From contig JAKGSH010000010.1 of the NCBI GenBank assembly GCA_021568835.1, positions 1,240,001 through 1,304,000 of the forward strand: a stretch of DNA of 64,000 nt, read 5' to 3'. The DNA comes from Streptomyces sp. Tue 6430 (GTDB lineage Bacteria > Actinomycetota > Actinomycetes > Streptomycetales > Streptomycetaceae). Shown in pieces: positions 28,052-38,167 of this stretch. Each line of letters opens with the position of its first letter. Position 1 is the first letter of the stretch. A program made the translations under genes and the position numbers. The notes beneath the pieces were generated by a model. That model was not told the DNA's origin, did not search any database, and saw only the letters and a program-made list of their open reading frames with translations.

Positions 28052-29562
28052 CTACCTCAGCGCCGCCACCCGGTCCCGGTACACCCTGGCCGGGGCCGCG
28101 TCGCGGTACGGCTCCAGACGGCGTTCGAAGTCACGGACGTACTCCACCGCCCGCACCGATCGCATCTCCGTGGCCTGCCCCGCCGCCTCCGCGGCGATCT
28201 GGCAGGCCTGGTCGAGTTCGCCGAGGCCGAGGCGGGCGGTGGCGAGGACGATCCGGCAGAACAGGCGGCTGCGCGCGTACCCGGCGGGCCGCAGCCGCAG
28301 GGAGCGTTCGGCGTGCTGCGCGGCGGCCCGGAACTGCTGGAGATCGCGGTGGCAGTGCCCGAACTCGCCGGCCAGCTGCCCCTCGTCGAAGAACCGCGCC
28401 CAGAACGGCACCTCCTCCCCCGGCCTCGCCGCCTCCAGCGCCCGCTCGGCCCGCACCAGGGACGCCGTGCAGGCCCGCACCTCCCGAGCACCGCGTGCCC
28501 GCGGGCCTCGACCGCGTGCAGCAGTGCCTGCACGGTCGGCGGCGCACCGGTGCCTACGCCCTGCTGCGCCACCCGCGCGAGCTGCACGGCCTCCCGTCCG
28601 TGGCCGAGGTACACGGCCTGGCGGCTCATGGTGACGAGCACGTAGGAGCCGTACGCCCGGTCCGCGGCCGCCTGGGAGAGGCGCAGGGCCTGGACGAAGT
28701 AGCGCTGGGCCAGGCCGTGCGCGGCGATGTCGAAGGAGGTCCAGCCCGCGAGGCGGGTGAGGTCGGCGGCGGCCCCGAACAGCCGGCGGCCGGTCTGCTC
28801 GCCGTAGCTGCCGCGCAGCATCGGCTCGCACTCGTGCTCCAGGTAGCGCACCAGGGCCTGGCGGGCGTGGCCGCCGCCGTACATGTCGTCGAGGGTGCGG
28901 AAGAGCTCGCCGACCGAGCGGAGCGCGGCGATGTCGCCGCCGGTGACCCGCCGGCCGGGGTCCCGCTCGGCCGTGCCGCGCGGCCGGGGCACGGCGGGCG
29001 GGACGGGAAGGGCGGGCGGGGCCGGCGGGCCGGCCGTGGGGGCGGTCCTCGGCGGGGCGGGCCGGGCGGCCGGGCGGCCCTGGGCGGGCACGCGGGCGGC
29101 CGGGTCGCCGTGGGCCACCTTCTCGTCGGCCCGGCCGATCAGCCAGTCCCTGCTGGGCACGACCAGTCCGGCCGCGGTGAAGGCGATCCTGCGGAGCTCG
29201 GCGTGGCTGCCGGAGTCCTTGCGCCAGAGCCCGCTGACGATCTCGACGGCCTCCTCGGGGGTGCCGGCGAACTCGAGACCCGCGTACACGGGGGCGCAGG
29301 CGTCCAGGCCGAGGTCCTGGGCGGTGAGCCTGCGGCCGAGGCGGCGGGTGAAGACCTCGGCGATGAGGGCGGGGGTGGTGCCGCGGGGCTGCTGGCCGCG
29401 CAGCCACCGGGTGACGGACGTCTTGTCGTATCTGAGGTCCAGGCCGTGCTCGAGGCCGAGCTGATCGACGCGTCGGGCCAGACCCGCGTTGGAGAATCCC
29501 GCTTCTGCGATGAGCGCGGCGAGCTGACGGTTGGGGATGCGCTGCGCGGGTCGTTCCGTCAT
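28052..29562 (-). CDS. TPR-type regulator, NsdA-like (one frameshift)
   Basis: The N-terminal 70 residues form an HTH (RQLAALIAEAGFSNAGLARRV, YDKTSVTRWLRG). A Pro/Ala-rich linker (about 165-215) and helical tetratricopeptide-like repeats follow to the C-terminus (RVYRDRVAALR). This is the layout of the Streptomyces NsdA/NsdB family, some of which repress antibiotic production or development. One G:C pair is missing at 28493-28495, after GHAVLG. Restoring it gives EVRACTASLVRAERAL and a 503-residue protein. It diverges from lipB across a repeat-rich gap. The specific role is unknown. Confidence 0.85.
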
Positions 29563-29815
29563 CTGCGGTGCGGTCTCCTGTCTTCCGGGCCTGTGACGTG
29601 CCCGGATGAAGTGCCCTGATTGCGGTGATCAGCCCTGGTGGCCTCGCGAACGGCGCGAATGTAGCGGAGCGTGAGCAGGCGGTCGCACATCTCGACGCCC
29701 ATTCATCCGATCGTGTGAGAATTCCCCGCGGGGCTGACGCGTGACGGGCGGACGTACAGTGGCTTGGGGCGCGGTAGGGCCTGACGGGCAGGTCCGGGTG
29801 ACCGGCACGGGGCCC

Positions 29816-29879
29816 GCCGTACCGCCGCATTGCCGTATCGCCGTATCGCCGTATTGCCGTATTGCCGTATTGCCGTATC
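29816..29879. repeat. 8-bp tandem repeat in the lipB leader
   Basis: Eight consecutive copies of GCCGTATY (first two imperfect: GCCGTACC, GCCGCATT) end directly before the lipB ribosome site at 29884-29890. The rest of the 29563-29898 gap shows no gene. Confidence 0.9.
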
Positions 29880-29898
29880 GCCTAGGGAGGCGCTTGCC

Positions 29899-30696
29899 GT
29901 GAGTGAGTTGCGGTTCGTTCGCATGGGCTTCGGAGCGGACGCCGTGGAGTACCGGGAGGCGTGGGACGAACAGCGCCGGGTGCACGCGGCGCGGTTCGCG
30001 GACGAGATCCCCGACACCGTGCTGCTGCTGGAACACCCGCCGGTGTACACCGCGGGCCGGCGCACGGCCGAGAGCGAGCGCCCCCTGGACGGCACCCCGG
30101 TGGTGGACGTGGACCGCGGCGGCAAGATCACCTGGCACGGCCCCGGCCAGCTGGTGGGCTACCCGATCCAGAAGCTCCCGCGCCCGGTGGACGTCGTGGC
30201 GCACGTGCGGCGGCTGGAGGACGCCCTGATCCGGGTGTGCGCGGAGTTCGGCGTCGCGACCTCGCGGATCGAGGGCCGCAGCGGGGTGTGGGTGCTGGGC
30301 GACCCGGTCGAGCGACGGCCCTCGCTCGGCGGCCTCTCCCTCGACTTCGACCCCCGGCTGCACGACGAGGAGTTCGACCCGCGGCTGAACGGCCCGGAGT
30401 ACGCGCCCTCCAACGCCGGCCAGCGCCGCGAGGACCGCAAGCTCGCGGCGATCGGCATCCGGGTCGCCAAGGGCGTCACGATGCACGGCTTCTCCCTGAA
30501 CGTGAACCCGGACAACGCCTGGTTCGACCGCATCATCCCGTGCGGGATCCGGGACGCGGGTGTCACCTCCCTGGCCGGCGAGCTGGGCCGGGACGTCACC
30601 GTCGACGAGGTGCTGCCGGTCGTCGAACGGCACCTGAGGGACGTACTGGAGAACGCGGAGCTGAAGCCGCGGGAGATCGAGAAGGCCGCCGTCTAG
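29899..30696 (+). CDS. lipB: Octanoyl-[acyl-carrier-protein]--protein octanoyltransferase LipB
   Basis: LipB moves octanoyl groups from ACP to lipoyl domains, the first step of lipoate synthesis. GTG at 29899 follows GGGAGG with good spacing. Motifs are [31 protein letters not shown], the catalytic pair Lys181 ([11 protein letters not shown]) and Cys215 ([14 protein letters not shown]). Residues about 133-176 are an insertion rich in acidic and Pro residues relative to E. coli LipB. lipA follows, so both supply the E2 encoded near 16 kb. Confidence 0.95.
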   Translation: MSELRFVRMGFGADAVEYREAWDEQRRVHAARFADEIPDTVLLLEHPPVYTAGRRTAESERPLDGTPVVDVDRGGKITWHGPGQLVGYPIQKLPRPVDVVAHVRRLEDALIRVCAEFGVATSRIEGRSGVWVLGDPVERRPSLGGLSLDFDPRLHDEEFDPRLNGPEYAPSNAGQRREDRKLAAIGIRVAKGVTMHGFSLNVNPDNAWFDRIIPCGIRDAGVTSLAGELGRDVTVDEVLPVVERHLRDVLENAELKPREIEKAAV

Positions 30697-30822
30697 CGGG
30701 ACGGCGCCCGGCCCCGGGGGGAATGGCCCCCATGGTCTCCGGGTTGGCCTCACCGGTAGGGCTCAACAAACACGGGCGTACCCTGGTGTACGCCGAAGAA
30801 TCGAAGCTACAGGGAGCCGGTC

Positions 30823-31788
30823 GTGTCCGCAGTCGCACCCGACGGACGCAAGATGCTGCGCCTGGAGGTCCGCAACAGCCAGACCCCCATCGAGCGCAAG
30901 CCCGAGTGGATCAAGACCCGGGCGAAAATGGGCCCCGAGTACACGAAGATGCAGAACCTCGTGAAGAGCGAGGGCCTGCACACGGTCTGCCAGGAAGCCG
31001 GCTGCCCGAACATCTACGAGTGCTGGGAGGACCGCGAGGCGACCTTCCTCATCGGCGGCGACCAGTGCACGCGGCGCTGCGACTTCTGCCAGATCGACAC
31101 GGGCAAGCCCGAGGCGCTGGACCGCGACGAGCCCCGCCGGGTCGGCGAGTCCGTGGTCACCATGGACCTGAACTACGCCACCATCACCGGCGTCGCCCGC
31201 GACGACCTGGAGGACGGCGGTGCCTGGCTGTACGCGGAGACCGTGCGCCAGATCCACGCGCAGACCGCCGGCCGCGAGGGCGGCCGCACCAAGGTCGAGC
31301 TGCTGGCGCCCGACTTCAACGCCGTCCCCGAGCAGCTGGCGGAGGTCTTCTCCGCCCGCCCCGAGGTCTTCGCGCACAACGTCGAGACGGTCCCTCGGAT
31401 CTTCAAGCGCATCCGTCCGGGCTTCCGGTACGAGCGCTCGCTGAAGGTCATCACCGAGGCCCGGGACTTCGGCCTGGTCACCAAGTCCAACCTGATCCTC
31501 GGCATGGGCGAGACCCGTGAAGAGGTCAGCGAGGCGCTCCGGCAGCTGCACGAGGCGGGCTGCGAGCTGGTCACCATCACGCAGTACCTGCGCCCCTCCG
31601 TGCGCCACCACCCCGTCGAGCGCTGGGTGAAGCCGCACGAGTTCGTGGAGCTGAAGGAGGAGGCCGAGCAGATGGGCTTCTCGGGCGTCATGTCCGGACC
31701 GCTGGTACGGTCCTCCTACCGCGCCGGACGGCTGTACCGGATGGCTGTCGAGAGGCGCGGTTCCTTCGCGGCCGTCCAGGCCGTCTGA
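30823..31788 (+). CDS. lipA: Lipoyl synthase LipA (radical SAM)
   Basis: LipA inserts two sulfurs into octanoyl-E2. The auxiliary cluster cysteines are C56, C61 and C67 ([12 protein letters not shown]) and the radical-SAM cysteines are C82, C86 and C89 (CTRRCDFC). The C-terminal [11 protein letters not shown] carries the conserved Arg-Ser-Ser that ligates the auxiliary cluster. GTG at 30823 follows AGGGAG. The gene is 126 bases after lipB, probably one operon, and the protein is 321 residues, as usual. Confidence 0.97.
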   Translation: MSAVAPDGRKMLRLEVRNSQTPIERKPEWIKTRAKMGPEYTKMQNLVKSEGLHTVCQEAGCPNIYECWEDREATFLIGGDQCTRRCDFCQIDTGKPEALDRDEPRRVGESVVTMDLNYATITGVARDDLEDGGAWLYAETVRQIHAQTAGREGGRTKVELLAPDFNAVPEQLAEVFSARPEVFAHNVETVPRIFKRIRPGFRYERSLKVITEARDFGLVTKSNLILGMGETREEVSEALRQLHEAGCELVTITQYLRPSVRHHPVERWVKPHEFVELKEEAEQMGFSGVMSGPLVRSSYRAGRLYRMAVERRGSFAAVQAV

Positions 31789-31964
31789 CACTCCGTCAAG
31801 CGCCCCTCGCGCCGGGCCGGGAGCGCCAGTGTGTGAATTCGCGCACAAGCGATTACCCGCCAGTAGAGTCCGATACGACGCGGTCCTGACCGTCCTCGCA
31901 GATGAGGACGTACGTCAGGGCCGCGTCAGCATTTCGGCCCCCCGCACCCAGGCTTCATGGGTGT

Positions 31965-31999
31965 TTGACCGGTCGGTCATGCCCTGGTAACACCAAACA
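31965..31999 (+). promoter_or_regulatory. Strong sigma-70-like promoter
   Basis: TTGACC at 31965-31970 and TAACAC at 31988-31993 are separated by exactly 17 bp. The expected transcription start is about 32000, which coincides with a GTG codon. Upstream from 31789 there is no gene I can support. Confidence 0.75.
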
Positions 32000-32080
32000 G
32001 TGACGCTGGTGTCACACCCTGCAGACCACCGCAGACCACCGCAGACCCGTGCCGAGCCGCTCCCGAGGGGGACCCCCGCC

Positions 32081-32281
32081 ATGCAGGCCGCGCCCGTTCG
32101 CGCCAACGCGATCCCGACCATCACCGACGCCCTGCGCGCCGTCGAGTCCCTGCTCATGAGCGGCGGCCAGCGCACCGCCCGGCGCAACGCCTGGACCTCC
32201 GTGCTGGAGGACCGCCGTCGCGCCAAGGACCGCTTCGAGGCGCAGCGCGTCCTCGAAGAGGTCACCTCCGTCCGCCTCTGA
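32081..32281 (+). CDS. Conserved small basic protein, function unknown
   Basis: The 66-residue product begins MQAAPVRANAIPTITD with a GAGGGGGA ribosome site. It is helical, Arg/Ala-rich, and ends VLEEVTSVRL. There is an alternative leaderless start at GTG 32000, which would add 27 residues. The promoter just upstream places the transcription start exactly there, so the true start is open. No family is recognised. A 10-bp direct repeat (GCAGACCACC) lies at 32021-32047 between the two starts. Confidence 0.65.
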   Translation: MQAAPVRANAIPTITDALRAVESLLMSGGQRTARRNAWTSVLEDRRRAKDRFEAQRVLEEVTSVRL

Positions 32282-32393
32282 CCGGCCCCGGCCTCTCCTC
32301 CGTGCCGTCTCCGGGCCACCTCGGGGCCGCCTCCGGGACATCTCCGGGGCACTGCCGTCGTCGGTGCTCCCGGGGCCAAGTAGACTGCGTGGC

Positions 32394-33095
32394 ATGGCGA
32401 GGAAGGACACGGCGGCGGACGCCGCTAACCCCGGGCGACTGAAGCAGATCGCCCTGACCTACAAGATGACCCGCAAGGCCGACAAGAAGATCGGTCTTGT
32501 ACTCGCGGCTGTCGGAATCGTCACCTTCGGTGTCTTCCTCGCGATCGGTTTCCTGATCGGTCACCCCATCTATCTCGGCATCCTGGGCTTCCTGCTCGCT
32601 TTCCTCGCGACGGCGATCGTGTTCGGGCGCCGGGCCGAGCGGGCGGCCTTCGGGCAGATGGAGGGCCAGCCGGGCGCTGCCGCGGCGGTACTCGACAACA
32701 TCGGCCGGGGCTGGACGACCACCCCCGCGGTGGCGATGAACCGCAGCCAGGACGTGGTGCACCGCGCGGTCGGCAAGGCCGGCATCGTGCTGGTGGCCGA
32801 GGGCAACCCGAACCGGGTGAAGAGCCTGCTGGCCGCCGAGAAGAGGAAGATGAACCGCATCGTCGCGGACGTCCCGGTGCACGACCTGCTCGTCGGCACG
32901 GGTGAGGGCCAGGTCGAGCTGAAGAAGCTGCGGACCACCATGCTGAAGCTGCCGCGGGTGCTGACCGGTCCCCAGGTGACCACCACCAACGACCGGCTGC
33001 GCGCCATGGGCGACCTGATGAGCAACATGCCGCTGCCGAAGGGCCCGATGCCCAAGGGCATGCGCCTGCCGAAGGGCGGACAGCGGCCCCGCTGA
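32394..33095 (+). CDS. DUF4191 membrane protein
   Basis: The 233-residue protein starts MARKDTAADAANPGRLK. It has two adjacent hydrophobic helices (about 37-85: LVLAAVGIVTFGVFLAIGF and YLGILGFLLAFLATAIVF), then a cytoplasmic domain with VVHRAVGKAGIVLVAEG and a Pro/Lys/Gly/Met-rich C-terminus (KGPMPKGMRLPKGG). This matches the actinobacterial DUF4191 family of unknown function. TAGACT at 32381-32386, seven bases before the ATG, indicates a leaderless transcript. Confidence 0.88.
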   Translation: MARKDTAADAANPGRLKQIALTYKMTRKADKKIGLVLAAVGIVTFGVFLAIGFLIGHPIYLGILGFLLAFLATAIVFGRRAERAAFGQMEGQPGAAAAVLDNIGRGWTTTPAVAMNRSQDVVHRAVGKAGIVLVAEGNPNRVKSLLAAEKRKMNRIVADVPVHDLLVGTGEGQVELKKLRTTMLKLPRVLTGPQVTTTNDRLRAMGDLMSNMPLPKGPMPKGMRLPKGGQRPR

Positions 33096-33117
33096 CCACT
33101 CCCTCCCCGTACCGCGC

Positions 33118-33151
33118 GAAGGGGCGCCCGGAACCATCCGGGCGCCCCTTC
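33118..33151. terminator. Bidirectional terminator
   Basis: Perfect 15-bp arms (33118-33132 and 33137-33151) with an ACCA loop separate the convergent DUF4191 and RDD genes. Confidence 0.88.
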
Positions 33152-33287
33152 GTCGTGTCGTCGCGTCGTCGTGACCGCCGCGGGGCGGTCATGCCCGCCC
33201 CTGTCGTGACGCCTGCTCGCGCCGGACGCCGGGCGCTCGTCCGTACCGCGGCGTCCGTACCGCGGCGTCCGTGCCGTGGCGCGTCCG

Positions 33288-33755
33288 TCAGAAGCGGACC
33301 TCGACCGTGCGGGCCACCCGGTCGTGGAGGCCTCGGCCGTCGCGGTCCCAGACCAGGGCGGGGACGGCGAGGCAGAGCAGGACCGTGCGGGCGGCCGCGC
33401 GCAGGGGGCTGACGGTGCCGGTCCCGAGGGCCACCACGCGCAGGCGGAACAGCCGCTTGCCGGGCGTGAAACCGAGCGTGCCCACCGTGAGGAGGCTCAT
33501 CACGAGGAAGATCAGCAGGGCCCAGTTGCTGGTCGCGGGGCCGTAGCCGTGCGTGATCAGGCTGTATGCGATCAGGACGCACAGGCCCCAGTCGACGACC
33601 AGTGCGCCCAGCCGACGGCCGGGACGGGCGATCGAGCCCGGTCCCTCCTCCGGCAGGCCCAGCTGCTCGCCCCGGTATCCGAAGTCGGCGCCGGCGTCCT
33701 CCATGGCCGCGCGGGGCCCGGACAGCCACGATCCGATTGCTTGCCTGTTGTCCAC
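33288..33755 (-). CDS. RDD family membrane protein
   Basis: The 155-residue protein has the RDD signature [16 protein letters not shown] (Arg and Asp in the first helix), helices [15 protein letters not shown] and [11 protein letters not shown], and [16 protein letters not shown] proteins may be ion or small-molecule transporters, but the role is uncertain. It diverges from glnA, with GlnR-type boxes in the shared gap. Confidence 0.88.
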   Translation of the reverse strand: MDNRQAIGSWLSGPRAAMEDAGADFGYRGEQLGLPEEGPGSIARPGRRLGALVVDWGLCVLIAYSLITHGYGPATSNWALLIFLVMSLLTVGTLGFTPGKRLFRLRVVALGTGTVSPLRAAARTVLLCLAVPALVWDRDGRGLHDRVARTVEVRF

Positions 33756-33829
33756 CCGTCCACGGTACTGCGCCCCCTTTCGTACGAGAGACGGCGGGGT
33801 GCGTCGGCGTTACGGTGGAACCGGGCCCG

Positions 33830-33867
33830 TTAACTTCTGCGAAACAAACGGGTCACGCCCGGGAAAT
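33830..33867 (+). promoter_or_regulatory. Two GlnR boxes upstream of glnA
   Basis: Box a is TTAAC-TTCTGC-GAAAC (33830-33845) and box b is GTCAC-GCCCGG-GAAAT (33852-33867). Both fit the actinobacterial GlnR consensus gTnAc-n6-GaAAc, and they start exactly 22 bp apart, the usual a-b spacing. This is inferred nitrogen control of glnA. Confidence 0.85.
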
Positions 33868-33963
33868 CACCCGTCCTTAGGGTCGACGACAGCGTGTGCC
33901 ACCGCACTGGCCGCACGAACGAACTACCACCCCGGCTCGACGGCCGGGAGTAGGAGGAGCTGG

Positions 33964-35373
33964 ATGTTCCAGAACGCCGACGAGGTCAAGAAGTTCATCG
34001 CGGACAAGGACGTCAAGTTCATCGACGTCCGGTTCTGCGACCTGCCGGGCGTCATGCAGCACTTCTCGCTGCCCGTCGAGGCGTTCGACCCGGACGAGGA
34101 GCTGGCGTTCGACGGTTCGTCGATCCGCGGCTTCCAGGCCATCCACGAGTCCGACATGGCGCTGCGCGCCGACCTGTCGACGGCGCGCGTCGACCCGTTC
34201 CGCCGCGACAAGACGCTGAACATCAACTTCTTCATCCACGACCCGATCACGGGCGAGCAGTACTCCCGTGACCCGCGGAACGTCGCGAAGAAGGCCGAGG
34301 CGTACCTGGCGTCGACCGGTATCGCCGACACGGCCTACTTCGGCCCCGAGGCCGAGTTCTACGTCTTCGACTCCGTGCGCTTCAAGACGTCGGAGAACGA
34401 GTCCTTCTACCACATCGACTCCGAGGCGGGCGCCTGGAACACCGGTGCGCTGGAGGACAACCGCGGTTACAAGGTCCGCTACAAGGGCGGCTACTTCCCG
34501 ACCCCGCCGGTCGACCACTTCGCCGACCTGCGTGCGGAGATCTCCCTGGAGCTGGCCGCGTCCGGCCTCCAGGTCGAGCGCCAGCACCACGAGGTGGGCA
34601 CCGCCGGCCAGGCCGAGATCAACTACAAGTTCAACACGCTGCTCGCCGCGGCCGACGACCTCCAGCTCTTCAAGTACATCGTGAAGAACGTCGCCTGGCG
34701 CAACGGCAAGACCGCGACCTTCATGCCGAAGCCGATCTTCGGCGACAACGGCTCGGGCATGCACGTGCACCAGTCGCTGTGGAGCGGCGGCTCCCCGCTG
34801 TTCTACGACGAGGCCGGTTACGCGGGCCTGTCGGACATGGCCCGCTACTACATCGGCGGCATCCTCAAGCACGCCCCGTCGCTGCTGGCCTTCACCAACC
34901 CGACGGTGAACTCGTACCACCGCCTGGTCCCCGGCTTCGAGGCCCCGGTCAACCTGGTGTACTCGCAGCGCAACCGTTCCGCCGCGATGCGCATCCCGAT
35001 CACGGGCTCGAACCCGAAGGCCAAGCGTGTCGAGTTCCGCGCGCCCGACGCCTCCGGCAACCCGTACCTGGCGTTCTCCGCCCTCCTCATGGCGGGTCTG
35101 GACGGCGTCAAGAACAAGATCGAGCCGGCCGAGCCGATCGACAAGGACCTCTACGAGCTGGCTCCCGAGGAGCACGCGAACGTCGCGCAGGTCCCGACCT
35201 CGCTGTCGGCCGTCCTGGACCGCCTCGAGTCCGACCACGAGTTCCTGCTCGCCGGTGACGTCTTCACGCCCGACCTGATCGAGACGTGGATCGACTACAA
35301 GCGCACGCACGAGATCGCGCCGCTCCAGCTGCGTCCGCACCCGCACGAGTTCGAGCTGTACTTCGACGTGTGA
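33964..35373 (+). CDS. glnA: Type I glutamine synthetase
   Basis: GSI condenses glutamate and ammonia using ATP. The 469-residue protein starts [16 protein letters not shown] after AGGAGGAG. It contains [49 protein letters not shown] and the adenylylation site Tyr397 in [11 protein letters not shown], so activity should be controlled by adenylyltransferase GlnE. Transcription is likely controlled by GlnR through the two boxes upstream. A second synthetase, glnII, lies about 11.8 kb downstream. Confidence 0.97.
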   Translation: MFQNADEVKKFIADKDVKFIDVRFCDLPGVMQHFSLPVEAFDPDEELAFDGSSIRGFQAIHESDMALRADLSTARVDPFRRDKTLNINFFIHDPITGEQYSRDPRNVAKKAEAYLASTGIADTAYFGPEAEFYVFDSVRFKTSENESFYHIDSEAGAWNTGALEDNRGYKVRYKGGYFPTPPVDHFADLRAEISLELAASGLQVERQHHEVGTAGQAEINYKFNTLLAAADDLQLFKYIVKNVAWRNGKTATFMPKPIFGDNGSGMHVHQSLWSGGSPLFYDEAGYAGLSDMARYYIGGILKHAPSLLAFTNPTVNSYHRLVPGFEAPVNLVYSQRNRSAAMRIPITGSNPKAKRVEFRAPDASGNPYLAFSALLMAGLDGVKNKIEPAEPIDKDLYELAPEEHANVAQVPTSLSAVLDRLESDHEFLLAGDVFTPDLIETWIDYKRTHEIAPLQLRPHPHEFELYFDV

Positions 35374-35381
35374 TCGACCCC

Positions 35382-35438
35382 GCAGGCCGACGGCCTGCCG
35401 GGCCACGCCCCCGTTCCTGGTTTCTCAGGGCGGGGGCG
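35382..35438. terminator. Double hairpin after glnA
   Basis: GCAGGCCG/CGGCCTGC (35382-35398) is followed by CGCCCCCG/CGGGGGCG (35406-35413 with 35431-35438). Confidence 0.6.
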
Positions 35439-35493
35439 CCGTCGTATGGTTTCCGGCACAACTGTTCGACAAGAGTGACGGGGAGAGACGGGG

Positions 35494-35751
35494 ATGTCCC
35501 GACAGGACGACGCCGAGCGGGAGTTCGACCTCACGTGGGCGGACAGCGCGGAGCACAAGGAGCCCTCGGCGCGGGCCCGCATGCTGGCCGCCCGCTGGAA
35601 GGAGAACCCGCCCGAGCCGCAGCCCTTCCGGGCCGCCCCCGGCCCGCGGGCCCCCCGCCGGTCGTCCTGGGTGTCGACGGCGATCGTGCTGGGCTGTGTC
35701 GCCGCGGTGATCCTGCTGCTGGGGTACGCGCGGTTCCAGGCGCCCTACTAG
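35494..35751 (+). CDS. Small single-pass membrane protein
   Basis: The 85-residue protein starts MSRQDDAEREFDLTW after a GGGGAGAG ribosome site. It has an acidic, Pro-rich cytoplasmic part and one C-terminal helix (STAIVLGCVAAVILLLGYA), ending RFQAPY. No family or function is recognised. It follows glnA by about 120 bases, with hairpins between, so co-transcription is doubtful. Confidence 0.75.
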   Translation: MSRQDDAEREFDLTWADSAEHKEPSARARMLAARWKENPPEPQPFRAAPGPRAPRRSSWVSTAIVLGCVAAVILLLGYARFQAPY

Positions 35752-35931
35752 GGGTGTCCGTTCGGATCAGGTCGCGTACCGCGGGGCCCGGCCCGCGGTC
35801 CCCGCGAGGGCGTACCGCCGCCGGCGGCGGCGTCGTAGGCCGCCGGTGTCCCCCGGCCTTCGGCCGGGAGGTGCCCCCGCCGCGCCGCCGGACGTCCGCG
35901 CCGCCGTCCCGTCGGGACCCGTCCCTCCCCG

Positions 35932-37052
35932 TCAGCCGCCCGGCTCCGGCCTGAGCGTGATGCCGCCGTCGGCGGAGGGGCCGGTCGGCGGGCGGAAACC
36001 GGAGGTGATGCGGGCGAGGAGTGCGGACATCCAGCGGGTGTCCGCGGGCGGGGCGTGCCACAGGCGCATCCGCCGGGCCCGGAAGGGGACGATCCGCAGG
36101 GCGACGAGCCGGCCGGTGTCCGGTTCCAGGGTGGCGAGGTGGGCGGGCCGCAGGTCGTCCCGGTACTCCTCGTAGCCGGTGATGCCCTCGTAGTCGTCGA
36201 TGAAGTCGCCACAGCCGTGCAGGACGAGCTTGCCCCGGTGGACCTCCAGCGGCCGGATGTGGTGCGAGGAGTGGCCGTGCACCAGGTCCACCCCGCCGTC
36301 GACGAGCGCGCGGGCGAAGGCCGCCTGCTCACGGGGACGGAATACCCCCAGTTGGAGCCCATGTGCACCGACACGACCACCAGATCCCCGGGCCGCTTCA
36401 CCTGCCCGACCCGTTGGGTCACCGCGTGGGCCACGGCGTCCGTCGGCCCGTCCGCGAAGGCGACGCCGCTCCGGTCCGCCGTCGCCGCCCAGGCAGGGGG
36501 GACGCCGCTGGAGGGCAGGGCGACGGAGAGGACCAGCAGCCGGGCGCCCGGACCGAGCGGGACGACGGCCGGCCGGCATGCCTCGTCGGCGTTCCGTCCC
36601 GCCCCCGCGGTGCGCAGCCCGGCCCCGGCCAGGGCGTCGAGCGTCTCCGCCAGGCCCGGGCGTCCGAAGTCCAGGACGTGGTTGTTGCCCAGGACGCAGA
36701 CGTCGGGGCGGGCGGCGGTGAGGCAGGGCAGGTTGGCGGGGTTCATCCGGTAGTGGACCTCCTTGCCCGGCGCGAACCCGTCGTGCCTGGTGACAGCCGT
36801 CTCCAGGTTGATCACCCGGGCGTCGGGGGCCGCCTCGTCGAGCAGCGGCAGCGCCTCTCCCCACGGCTCGGCGAAGTCGGCCGGCACCGTTACCGGGCCA
36901 TGGGCCGCCTCGGCCAGCTCCACGTAGCCGCGGGCGTCCTTGACGTACCGCTCCCGCAGGGCCGGGCCGCCGGGGCACGGGAGGATCTGGTCGACGCCCC
37001 GGCCGAGCATGACGTCACCGCAGAGGAAGAGCGTGAGCAGGTCGCCGCCCAT
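35932..37052 (-). CDS. CapA-family (poly-gamma-glutamate synthesis type) metallophosphatase-like protein (one frameshift)
   Basis: The 373-residue corrected protein begins MGGDLLTLFLCGDVMLGRGVD. It carries the CapA motifs INLETAVT, VLGNNHVLDFG, VVVSVHMGSNWGY and LVHGHSSHH, which correspond to the calcineurin-like metal-binding residues. The frame breaks after GYSVP: one C is missing in the run at 36333-36336, and restoring it gives PREQAAFARAL. There is no signal peptide, unlike many CapA proteins. No other capsule gene is nearby, so a role in polyglutamate export is not supported. Confidence 0.87.
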
Positions 37053-37244
37053 GCCTCCATGCTAGGGCCGGACCGGGCGGCGCCGGCCGCCGGCGAAGGA
37101 GCGGCGGAGGAGCGGCGGCCGTGGTCGTACCGGGCCGGGGGCCGCGAGCCTTTGCCGCTTCCGGAGCGGACGACGACCGCGTCATGGGTGGCCGCGGTGC
37201 ACACTGGCAGTGGGGCGAGTGCCTGACCGTGGGTGGTGGTACAC

Positions 37245-38165
37245 ATGCGGAGTCGGTTTCACAGCGACCGCGGGCTGACCGTGCGGATGACGGTCACGCT
37301 GTTCCTGCTCGGGCTGCTGTACGTGGCGTTCGTCGCCGCGCTGATCGTGCTGCTGAAGTCGTGGGTGCTGGTCGTCGTGGTCGCGGCGGGGGTGCTCGGC
37401 GCGCAGTACTGGTTCTCCGACCGGATCGCGCTGTTCGCGATGCGGGGGCGGGTGGTGGAGCGGGAGGAGTATCCCGAACTGCACGCCGTGGTCGACCGGC
37501 TGAGTGCGCTGGCGGACATGCCGGGGCCGGTGGTCGCCGTGTCGGAGATCGACATGCCGAACGCGTTCGCCACCGGGCGCAACGCCGATCACGCGGTGGT
37601 GTGCGTGACCACCGGGCTGCTGCGGCGGCTGGAGCCGGCCGAACTGGAGGGTGTTCTCGCGCACGAGCTGTCGCACGTGGCGCACAAGGACGTCGCCGTG
37701 ATCACGATCGCCTCGTTCCTCGGCGTGATCGCGGGGCTGATCGTGCGGTTCGCCTTCTACAGCCAGCTCTTCGGCGGCGGACGCAGGGACCAGAACACCG
37801 CGGTCGTCTTCGCGGCCGTCATGGGTGTCTCCGCGGCCGTGTACGCGCTCAGCTTCCTGCTGATCCGGGCCCTTTCCCGGTACCGGGAGCTGGCGGCGGA
37901 CCGGGCGGCGGCACTGCTGACCGGCCGGCCCTCCGCGCTGGCCTCCGCGCTGACGAAGGTCACCGGGGACATCGCGCGGATCCCGTCGAAGGACCTGCGG
38001 ACGGTCCAGGCGTTCAACGCGTTCTACTTCACCCCGGCGCTGGGCTCCGAGCCGGGTCTCGCGCGGCTGTTCTCCACCCACCCGAGCCTGGAGCAGCGGC
38101 TGGCACAGCTGGGGCGGATCTCGGCCGAACTGGGCGAGGCGGCCACCCCGGGGAAGGCGGACTGA
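37245..38165 (+). CDS. htpX: HtpX-like M48 membrane metalloprotease
   Basis: The 306-residue protein has two N-terminal helices (about 15-55), then the zinc motif HELSH at 140-144 within VLAHELSHVAHKD, with further helices and the downstream SRYRELAADRAA glutamate ligand. It begins MRSRFHSDRG. In-frame GTG codons at 37233 and 37239 are alternative starts. HtpX degrades damaged membrane proteins. Its stop is two bases before the pspAB start, so they form one unit in the envelope-stress network. Confidence 0.92.
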   Translation: MRSRFHSDRGLTVRMTVTLFLLGLLYVAFVAALIVLLKSWVLVVVVAAGVLGAQYWFSDRIALFAMRGRVVEREEYPELHAVVDRLSALADMPGPVVAVSEIDMPNAFATGRNADHAVVCVTTGLLRRLEPAELEGVLAHELSHVAHKDVAVITIASFLGVIAGLIVRFAFYSQLFGGGRRDQNTAVVFAAVMGVSAAVYALSFLLIRALSRYRELAADRAAALLTGRPSALASALTKVTGDIARIPSKDLRTVQAFNAFYFTPALGSEPGLARLFSTHPSLEQRLAQLGRISAELGEAATPGKAD

Positions 38166-38167
38166 CC

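Noticed and set aside
35932..37052. Poly-gamma-glutamate capsule locus
   Set aside because: The CapA-like gene stands alone, lacks a signal peptide and has no CapB/CapC partners.
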